Shown here one piece after another: positions 1-5,463 of a DNA stretch of 5,463 nt (positions are counted from its first letter, which is position 1; every line of letters begins with the position of its first letter). The notes beneath the pieces were generated by a model. The model was not told where the DNA came from and ran no database searches. It saw nothing but the letters and a program-made list of their open reading frames with translations. Source of the stretch: Candidatus Limimorpha equi (GTDB lineage: Bacteria > Bacteroidota > Bacteroidia > Bacteroidales > F082); NCBI GenBank assembly GCA_018065885.1, contig JAGHSL010000068.1, positions 1 through 5,463 of the forward strand, given 5' to 3'. The translations under genes were made by a program, and so were the position numbers.

Positions 1-1334
1 ACGCTTTCTTTCTTTTCAATGAGCGGCACCAAAACGGAGGTGATGACAATGCTGAAAAGGATGACTGAAAATACTACGTTTTTGATGGCGGTACCATGAG
101 GAACGGTTTCGGCGGCGGTGGTGGCAATGACGGCTGCCGTCAATCCCTTTGGATTGAGAACAGCCATGTATATTTTGTCAATGTTCGGAATGTTGTATTT
201 TTTCAGAATCGAGAATCTGACGACAAAGATACGCATGATGTAGATGACGACAGTAATGCCCAATCCAATGATAATCGGCTTGAATTCATTGAGTTGAATT
301 GATATGCCGACGAAAATGAAGAAAAAGGTCTTCAGCAAAAGTGTTATTTCGCTGAAAAGCGATTTTTCGGTTTCGTTCAGCTGTGTCGGTTCTTTTTTGA
401 TGATACGTTTCAGCCAAGATCCGTAAATGCGTTCTATATTGGCAAGGCAAACGCCGAAGGCCAAGGCTGCAATGGCGCCGCTGTAGCCCATCCACTCGTT
501 GATGCCGTAGATGATGAACACGAAGGCCGGAGTGGTGAGAATGCTGTTTTTGATGAGCCTGACCTTGTCGAGAATGAAAGCCCAGAAAATGGCACCCAGA
601 ATGCCCATGATGATGGAAAGGACGAATGATGAAAAGATCTGTCCGATGATGCTGCCAACATTCACCGTGCCTAACTGTATGGCTTTCAGTATGGCCAGTG
701 CCAAAACAATGCTAAGCACACTGCCCAAAGCAGCTTCGAGGACAATAATGGCACGGCTTTTTTCCGTCATGTGAAGCTGTTCGACCATCGGCCCGACAAC
801 AGCGGATGCCGTATTGCCTAAAATTGTCCCTAACATTATGGATACCATGGGGTTAATTCTGAAAACCAGCCATCCGATTAGCCAAATGATGATGGTCGTT
901 GCAATGTAATTCGCCAAGGTGAGTAGGGTAGTGCTTCTGATTGATGAAACGATGGATCTGAAACTGAGTTGCAGTCCGCTTTGGAAAAGGATAAGCACCA
1001 AGGTAATGCCGGTGAAAATGCGCCCGACGCCACCAAGCATTTCCGGTGTAATCCAATGGAGGACAGGGCCGATGACTAAACCAATGATAATCAGGAACAA
1101 TACATCAGGAATGCGCCGTTTGCTGAAAAGGCTTGAGAATAGGTGTGCCGCAAAAATGAGCAAACCTACGATGGCGATTGCAAGCCCGGTCTTTCCTGAA
1201 GAGGATCCGTTTCCGATGGTTGCGGAAATGTTTTCTCCAATTTCAGGACGAATCAGTTTATCGGCGACCTGCCTTATGGTGTCGGTCACTTGTCCCAAAG
1301 TGTTGGTGGTGGGTAGGAGTTCGGCTTGCATCAT
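1..1334 (-). CDS. Cation:proton antiporter family membrane protein (NhaP/CPA-like), 3' end cut by window edge
   Basis: The frame is open from an ATG at 1332-1334 to the window edge, giving 444 residues and no stop. A second ATG follows immediately. An in-frame stop 21 nt upstream (that of the porin gene) limits the start. After a roughly 48-residue polar N-terminus come about 13 hydrophobic segments, at about 49-68, 76-94, 104-120, 134-158, 163-180, 196-218, 225-254, 266-280, 284-300, 331-348, 353-376, 388-408 and 418-438. Family hallmarks are RIPDVLFLIIIGLVIGP (74-90), SGAIAALAFG (285-294), FFFIFVGISI (337-346) and NPKGLTAAV (394-402). Members exchange Na+ or K+ for H+ across the inner membrane. 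Here the expected ion-site residues look replaced (Q118, T175-A176-S177, E200, A201, G204-S205), so exchange activity is uncertain. Probably translated from the porin mRNA; the leader is A-rich with no Shine-Dalgarno. The fold is secure, the substrate is not. A cytosolic regulatory domain could lie beyond the edge. Confidence 0.88.
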   Translation of the reverse strand, partial: MMQAELLPTTNTLGQVTDTIRQVADKLIRPEIGENISATIGNGSSSGKTGLAIAIVGLLIFAAHLFSSLFSKRRIPDVLFLIIIGLVIGPVLHWITPEMLGGVGRIFTGITLVLILFQSGLQLSFRSIVSSIRSTTLLTLANYIATTIIIWLIGWLVFRINPMVSIMLGTILGNTASAVVGPMVEQLHMTEKSRAIIVLEAALGSVLSIVLALAILKAIQLGTVNVGSIIGQIFSSFVLSIIMGILGAIFWAFILDKVRLIKNSILTTPAFVFIIYGINEWMGYSGAIAALAFGVCLANIERIYGSWLKRIIKKEPTQLNETEKSLFSEITLLLKTFFFIFVGISIQLNEFKPIIIGLGITVVIYIMRIFVVRFSILKKYNIPNIDKIYMAVLNPKGLTAAVIATTAAETVPHGTAIKNVVFSVILFSIVITSVLVPLIEKKES

Positions 1335-1355
1335 GATTTTTGGCTTTTGTGGTGG

Positions 1356-3455
1356 TTAATTGAACAATCTCCAGTTGAAGCCGATGAAAAACCTGCTGCC
1401 TCTCATCGGGTAATGCGGCGCAATGAAAGCATCGTAATTGCCTGTCAATAAGAACATATTGGTGTAGGAAACGTAAACATTCGCCCGCTTGACCTTAATG
1501 GCCAAGGCAAGGTCGATGAAGGGGAAATCGCCGATTTTCACTTCGTTTTGCAAATGGAAAGTCCGCAAGGCCGGCATATAGGCGTCGGCATAGTATTTTG
1601 TGAAATACTGAACGGTTAGGCTGGGCTGCAAGGTGGCTGCCTTGTGGAAAATCGGCTGCGAATAGGAAAACTTGAATTTTCCTAAAAACAGAGGAAGGTG
1701 TACAACGTTCTCATTGCTTGCTTTTTGCAAGGATGCAAAACCATCGAACTCAAACCTCCTGAGTGTGAAATGGAAACTTCCGAAGGCTTCGCTAATGCTG
1801 CAAAAATCGTTGAGCTGTTCGGGACGGGCTTGCAAACCAAAGTAAATCAGGTTGTTGATGGAAGTCTGCTTTACACCGAAACTGAATGCCTTGTATTGGT
1901 AGGCTACACCGAAATTGAGATAGGTCGCTGCATCGAAATCGTTTTCCCAGCGGAAATGATTGGAAATGTAGGATTCTTCGAACCAATTGGCTGACTGGCG
2001 TTTAACATCAATGTTGAAAATGAGTTTGCCGAAATTCTTATTGGTAGTGCCCAAAAACTGCCGCCATTCGCCGTTGATGTCGAAATCGCCGATTTGGTGG
2101 CCCAATGTGATGAGTTTTGCCTTCCCAGAAACTCTTGTCGACTTGAAAAGATTGATGATGATGCCGCCGTTGACGCTAAACTGATTGAAGTTTCGTTCGG
2201 GACTTATTTCACCTTCAATATAATCGTAGTGCTTGATTTTGTATATGCCTTGTTCGATACCTGCATAGACGAAAAACGGCACATCGTCATTATATTGCTG
2301 ATAACCTAAACTGTTCCAGTTCAATTTGTTGGTGATGGCTTGAACAATTGTAGTGTCGGTTGTCATGCTGGGAAACAAAAGCGTATCAATGGCAAATGGC
2401 TGATAAAAACTGGCACTTGGTGAGGTTTCGTTGAAGAAAAGCTGGTTCCTCTGGTAGTCGAATTTGTGGCAGATGCGTCCCAAGGTGAATTTTCGTGCCA
2501 TCGTCTCGATTTGCTCGTTTTGTTCGGCAAACTGAATGCTGTCCTTTATCGACAAAATGGAATCTAATGCAATGGAATCCATTGTGATAGAGTCCATTAC
2601 AAGGGAATCCGAAACGAAAAGACTATCTGACACTTGCGTTGTGTCGTTTTCGCGCTTGATGCTTACGGTGCTGCTTAATAGGTTGAAATAGTGTTCCAAA
2701 CCTGCTCCGCTGACTTTGATGTAATTGGAAGCAGTCGTAAGATTGGTTCTGATGGCATTGTAATCGCTTTCGGTATTTGAGATGTAGTCTTCGTCTTTTA
2801 CGATGCCGCCGTTTTCCTGCATGTCCATTTTGTTGCGGTACCAATAAGCCATCACGCCATAGCGTTGGTTTTCAGTGGTGTAATGCGCATTGATCCAGAA
2901 ATAATTGTTGTTGGTCTGGCAGTGCTGAAAGACACCGGGCGAAATTTCGGTGTTGAATGCAAAGGAGATGTAGAGCCTGCGGGCGAATTGCCGGCCGAAC
3001 TTTACATTGAGATGCTGCTCCTTGTTGCCGATGGTCATCACATATCGGGCTTCCGAATAAGGCAGAACCGAAACATAGCTTTCCATTTTTTCTTTTGTCT
3101 TAACGAAAGCGGAGTAGGAGGGAAGCCCCATATCGAATCCGACTTTATCGGAATAAGTGAAGCGCATTGATTTGTGGGCATATCCTGTATTGCACAAAGT
3201 GCTGTAAATGGTTCTTTCTCTGCTGAGTACATCGAAATCGTTGGCGTTGAATGTGGCTGTGTCTATGACTTTTGGAGCGTTGAGGTAAATGCTGTCGAAA
3301 GAGGCGTTGTAGTAAGTCACGAAGGTGGAGTCGATTGCTTTTTGGGGCACTTTTGCAGCAGGTTTTGGCACAACTGAATCTCCTTTGCTTTCTTGAGAGA
3401 AACCAAATGTACTAAAAATCAGCATGATAACAAATAATGACAGCTTTTTACCCAT
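1356..3455 (-). CDS. Putative outer-membrane porin, Bacteroidetes Porin_10-like, 699 aa
   Basis: A complete gene. Residues 1-20 form a signal peptide (MGKK, a hydrophobic core, then FGFS before Q21, a common Bacteroidetes cleavage site). The rest alternates polar and aromatic residues as in a beta-barrel. Resemblance to the 'putative porin' family (Porin_10, recognised from memory) is clearest at TNNNYFWINAHY (181-192), the RYGVMAYWYRNKMDMQENGGI stretch (198-218), TVQYFTKYYADAYMP (614-628), the GDFPFIDLALAIKVKRANVY stretch (642-661) and the C-terminal FIGFNWRLFN. The last residues resemble an outer-membrane assembly signal. At 699 residues it is somewhat long for the family; an Asp-Ser-rich insert at about 276-307 explains part of this. 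The substrate cannot be read from the sequence. It is followed after 21 nt by the antiporter homologue, which suggests one operon. The start is supported by the signal peptide; the leader is A/T-rich without a Shine-Dalgarno. Confidence 0.87.
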   Translation of the reverse strand: MGKKLSLFVIMLIFSTFGFSQESKGDSVVPKPAAKVPQKAIDSTFVTYYNASFDSIYLNAPKVIDTATFNANDFDVLSRERTIYSTLCNTGYAHKSMRFTYSDKVGFDMGLPSYSAFVKTKEKMESYVSVLPYSEARYVMTIGNKEQHLNVKFGRQFARRLYISFAFNTEISPGVFQHCQTNNNYFWINAHYTTENQRYGVMAYWYRNKMDMQENGGIVKDEDYISNTESDYNAIRTNLTTASNYIKVSGAGLEHYFNLLSSTVSIKRENDTTQVSDSLFVSDSLVMDSITMDSIALDSILSIKDSIQFAEQNEQIETMARKFTLGRICHKFDYQRNQLFFNETSPSASFYQPFAIDTLLFPSMTTDTTIVQAITNKLNWNSLGYQQYNDDVPFFVYAGIEQGIYKIKHYDYIEGEISPERNFNQFSVNGGIIINLFKSTRVSGKAKLITLGHQIGDFDINGEWRQFLGTTNKNFGKLIFNIDVKRQSANWFEESYISNHFRWENDFDAATYLNFGVAYQYKAFSFGVKQTSINNLIYFGLQARPEQLNDFCSISEAFGSFHFTLRRFEFDGFASLQKASNENVVHLPLFLGKFKFSYSQPIFHKAATLQPSLTVQYFTKYYADAYMPALRTFHLQNEVKIGDFPFIDLALAIKVKRANVYVSYTNMFLLTGNYDAFIAPHYPMRGSRFFIGFNWRLFN
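2535..2630 (-). repeat. Asp-Ser tandem repeat inside the porin gene
   Basis: The segment encodes porin residues 276-307, where Asp-Ser-Ile/Leu recurs six times (D277, D283, D288, D293, D298, D305). The core is three contiguous five-residue units, VMDSI, TMDSI and ALDSI (residues 286-300, bases 2556-2600), each encoded by a 15-bp unit that differs at only a few bases. The flanking copies are spaced 6 and 7 residues apart. It sits between two predicted strand regions (about 244-268 and 320-341), so it is probably an exposed loop or turn of the barrel. In-frame 15-bp units could expand or contract by slippage without breaking the frame. The repeat is directly visible; its surface position is inferred. 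Confidence 0.8.
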
Positions 3456-3471
3456 CGAAAAAAATTTGCGG

Positions 3472-3498
3472 TAAAATTAAGAAAAATTTGGCAGCAAA
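3472..3498 (-). promoter_or_regulatory. Weak promoter candidate for the porin-antiporter operon
   Basis: On the minus strand TTTG (3495-3498) is followed by TAATTTTA (3472-3479), a seven-of-eight spaced match to the Bacteroidetes -7 element TAnnTTTG apart from the last base. The spacer is 15 nt, shorter than the usual 19-21, so the -33 assignment is doubtful. It lies 17-43 nt upstream of the porin ATG, which would leave a very short leader. The A/T-rich region makes chance matches likely. Confidence 0.3.
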
Positions 3499-3522
3499 GG
3501 GTTATCTGGTTGAAGATTTTGA

Positions 3523-3551
3523 TTTAGCGTAAGCCGTAATGCTTACCTAAA
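3523..3551 (-). terminator. Stem-loop past the stop codon of the IgGFc-like gene (possible 3' end hairpin)
   Basis: An inverted repeat pairs GTAAGC (3529-3534) with GCTTAC (3541-3546) around a 6-nt loop, and continues across a one-base bulge (3528) into TTTAG (3523-3527) with CTAAA (3547-3551). This makes 11 base pairs. It begins 22 nt after the stop codon of the upstream gene, where a transcript end would be expected. In the minus-strand RNA the U-run lies before the stem rather than after it (it is followed by UCAAAAUC), so this is not a canonical intrinsic terminator. It may instead stabilise the 3' end or serve as a rare bidirectional signal. Confidence 0.35.
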
Positions 3552-3573
3552 AAAAGAAGATTTTTTACAATGG

Positions 3574-5172
3574 TCATTTTTTAATCCACTTTCTGGAATT
3601 GGTTTCCTTGCCGTTATTTATCACCTTCCAAACATAAATACCTTCAATCCAACCTTTTGTATCAATTGCCGTCACAGGCTCCGTGAGGGCTTGGCTTTGA
3701 ACGAGCCTTCCGTTCATATCATACACTTCCACATGGGCATTCTGCAAGGACGTGCGGATGTTGAGCGTGTTACAGCCTGGGTTGGGATAAGCCGTCGTTA
3801 TACTATCAGGTTCGTACTCTGCAACATGGACATTATGCCACGACAAATCAGCCCCGACAGAAAAGGCATAACTCACGCAAGGTCCTAACCCATAAGCATG
3901 GGCTACAAAACCGCCTAATGAACTCGACAGAGTTTGCGTCTCGTTGTTAATACCAATGCGAGCAAAGGAATAATCTGGGTTGCCAGGCACTTCCCTAAAA
4001 TAGGAATCAATGCTTTGGCCATTCAGGCTTATGTCTGGGACACTTGTTGTTTCAGCCACGATGTTTACAAAGAAAAACTCACATTTCGAATCGCCAAAAG
4101 TGGGAAATGTTGCATGATGGATGGAGCGATCCAAAGGACAGATATACACCATCGAGGGGTCGCAGTAATTATTTCCTTGGTAATTATACATGGCTCCAGG
4201 CAAAAACTTATGTACCAGAACGGGTTCTGAAGTTTCGATATAGGCTGCAGGCTGTGCATCGTAAGTTACAAATTCGAATGTTTCGGCGGATTCTATCGTT
4301 GCCGCCCACTCACCGTTAACATTAATTTGGCAGTTATCGTTTAAGGCAGTTACACGTACCCTGTCAACCCCTTTGATCATGGTCGGTGTCACTATAAACT
4401 GCTTTCCCCAATATTCAATAGGAATCATTTGCTCGTAGGCCGCGTCCACCGCCTCTGAAAAATAATCTGGAATCAAGCAACCTCTGTCGCCTGCAAACAC
4501 GGCGATGGGCTTGTTGTTGGTGGCTGTTATCCGTGTTCCGCTCAAATCGCCCTCGCCCTCACGAAGACACTGTAGTTGGTAGCATTGCCCTTCATTCAAG
4601 GTAACGGAGAACGGTTGATGGGCATAATGGCCATTCTGTGAGTCGAAAGTCAAATCTATCTCCACCACAGTGTTATCTTCAACGGCAACGATAGCAAATT
4701 CAGATGCCAACCTTTCGGGTTTCATGGGGGAGGCATACCGGGGATACACTTGGAGAATATATTCACTGCCAAGCACATGCGTTGGCAAGACATTGAAAAC
4801 ATCAAAGCTATAGTCCCTGTCGTTAGAGGCAAATACTGAAATTGAATTCTTGCATGTCACATGGAAAGCGTTGTCCAATACGCAATCCGATTCATCTTGA
4901 AAATAGGCTAATTCATTCGGGATGTTGATAGTGGAGGACTCGCCTGCGTCCACATTTATCATCTCGGACCAACCTGTTCTGGGGTTTCCCACCGTGACAG
5001 AACTTGTCTGTTGCGCCGTCACCACAAGATTCAATTTGACAGAAGGCGCACCCTCATCCGTATAATTTGGCATGAACGCCACCCAAAAATCAGTTCCATT
5101 GGTGCTTTGGGCCAACACTTGCATTGTTCCCATCACCAAAAGCGACCAAATCAAAATAATGCCTTTTTTCAT
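3574..5172 (-). CDS. Secreted IgGFc-binding-like protein with T9SS type A sorting tail, 532 aa
   Basis: A complete gene. Residues 1-22 are a signal peptide (MKKG, hydrophobic core, VLAQ before STNG). The mature start STNGTDFWVAFMPNY (23-37) is typical of Bacteroidetes and gut proteins that resemble the N-terminal domain of IgGFc-binding proteins. Supporting motifs are NKPIAVFAGDRGC (220-232), YEQMIPIEYWGKQFIVTP (246-263), PVLVHKF (317-323) and GGFVAHAYGLG (420-430). Residues 460-532 form a T9SS tail with YPNPGCNTLNI (462-472), VEVYDMNGRLV (481-491) and a final NSRKWIKK. The expected route is Sec export, T9SS passage across the outer membrane, then tail cleavage with surface anchoring or release. 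There are eleven cysteines, ten of them before the tail, suggesting disulfides. The family name reflects resemblance to mucosal FCGBP; IgG binding is not shown here, and adhesion to host or other glycoproteins is only a guess. The start fits the signal peptide and a promoter element 35 nt upstream. Confidence 0.87.
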   Translation of the reverse strand: MKKGIILIWSLLVMGTMQVLAQSTNGTDFWVAFMPNYTDEGAPSVKLNLVVTAQQTSSVTVGNPRTGWSEMINVDAGESSTINIPNELAYFQDESDCVLDNAFHVTCKNSISVFASNDRDYSFDVFNVLPTHVLGSEYILQVYPRYASPMKPERLASEFAIVAVEDNTVVEIDLTFDSQNGHYAHQPFSVTLNEGQCYQLQCLREGEGDLSGTRITATNNKPIAVFAGDRGCLIPDYFSEAVDAAYEQMIPIEYWGKQFIVTPTMIKGVDRVRVTALNDNCQINVNGEWAATIESAETFEFVTYDAQPAAYIETSEPVLVHKFLPGAMYNYQGNNYCDPSMVYICPLDRSIHHATFPTFGDSKCEFFFVNIVAETTSVPDISLNGQSIDSYFREVPGNPDYSFARIGINNETQTLSSSLGGFVAHAYGLGPCVSYAFSVGADLSWHNVHVAEYEPDSITTAYPNPGCNTLNIRTSLQNAHVEVYDMNGRLVQSQALTEPVTAIDTKGWIEGIYVWKVINNGKETNSRKWIKK

Positions 5173-5206
5173 ATTGAATTTCGTTTTTTATAATGCTTTT
5201 ATGCGG

Positions 5207-5214
5207 CAAAGATA
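5207..5214 (-). promoter_or_regulatory. Bacteroidetes -7 promoter element for the IgGFc-like gene
   Basis: On the minus strand TATCTTTG exactly fits the Bacteroidetes -7 consensus TAnnTTTG and is followed by CCGCATA, a common start-site context in Bacteroidales. It ends 34 nt before the ATG, giving a plausible leader of about 25-30 nt. No good TTTG -33 box occurs at 19-21 nt upstream; the nearest TTTG is about 39 nt away, so any -33 element is degenerate. It lies downstream of the rRNA terminator, so the gene is probably transcribed independently of the rRNA operon. Confidence 0.55.
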
Positions 5215-5314
5215 AGATTTTGTAGAAATATGTTGGATTTTTTTGTGTGCTTTCAAAAATTGATGTTTTTCGCAAGGTCAAGATGCAAGAAAAGGGTGGG
5301 GAAGAGCCTAAGTA

Positions 5315-5351
5315 AAACAAAAAACCCCGACGCTTATAGTGTCAGGGTTTT
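5315..5351 (-). terminator. Intrinsic terminator of the rRNA operon
   Basis: Just after the 5S gene, minus-strand RNA reads AAAACCCUGAC, then ACUAUAAGC, then GUCGGGGUUUU. The two arms (5341-5351 and 5321-5331) form 11 pairs including one U-G wobble, with a further C-G pair closing a 5-nt loop after one mismatch. A U-rich tract (UUUUUUGUUUU, 5314-5324) follows and overlaps the stem base. This is a classic rho-independent terminator, positioned 6 nt beyond the 5S 3' end. It should insulate the downstream protein gene from strong rRNA transcription. Confidence 0.88.
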
Positions 5352-5357
5352 CGTTAA

Positions 5358-5463
<106 letters not shown>

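Noticed and set aside
434..661. Short minus-strand open frames (also 286-495 and 853-1056) that might suggest a broken antiporter
   Set aside because: These are in a different frame from the antiporter, which is open without interruption from 1334 to the window edge. There is no frameshift.
1335..1355. A possible separate promoter or terminator between the porin and antiporter genes
   Set aside because: The 21-nt gap has no inverted repeat and no TAnnTTTG element.
919..1359. A 146-residue open frame on the plus strand
   Set aside because: It lies fully antisense to the well-supported antiporter gene, has no recognisable family features and is explained by codon bias on the opposite strand.
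1698..1994. A 98-residue plus-strand open frame with a protein-like composition
   Set aside because: It is antisense to the porin within a conserved barrel region, with no promoter or family similarity that I recognise.
2556..2600. The three 15-bp units as a CRISPR-like or mobile repeat
   Set aside because: They are contiguous, in frame and without spacers, and are better explained as a coding repeat within the porin.
5252..5257. TTTTTG on the minus strand as a possible -33 box for the IgGFc-like gene
   Set aside because: It is about 39 nt from the -7 element, roughly twice the expected 19-21 nt spacing.

Overview
The window looks like a chromosomal piece of a Bacteroidota genome, probably order Bacteroidales. 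The evidence is a secreted protein with a type IX secretion (T9SS) C-terminal tail, a Bacteroidetes-type beta-barrel porin (Porin_10-like), a TAnnTTTG-type -7 promoter element, A-rich leaders without Shine-Dalgarno sequences, and a 5S rRNA whose conserved core resembles Bacteroidales 5S as I remember it. Every supported gene is on the minus strand, so transcription runs from the right edge to the left.

From right to left: (1) a 5S rRNA, cut at its 5' end by the window edge, which is the tail of an rRNA operon. (2) A strong intrinsic terminator for that operon. (3) About 145 nt of spacer with a good -7 element, then a 532-residue secreted protein with an IgGFc-binding-like fold and a T9SS sorting tail. 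(4) A 118-nt spacer with a stem-loop just past the stop codon and a weak promoter candidate. (5) A 699-residue putative outer-membrane porin carrying an Asp-Ser repeat insert. (6) After a 21-nt gap, a cation:proton antiporter-family membrane protein that runs off the left edge; 444 residues are visible.

The porin and the antiporter homologue are very probably co-transcribed, pairing an outer-membrane channel with an inner-membrane transporter. The IgGFc-like surface protein has its own promoter and is probably a separate unit. No mobile element, CRISPR array, tRNA or phage gene is visible. The most unusual point is that the antiporter homologue appears to lack the acidic and polar residues that bind the ion in characterised NhaP-type antiporters. 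The other notable point is the repeat insert in the porin. I see no clear new multi-gene system.
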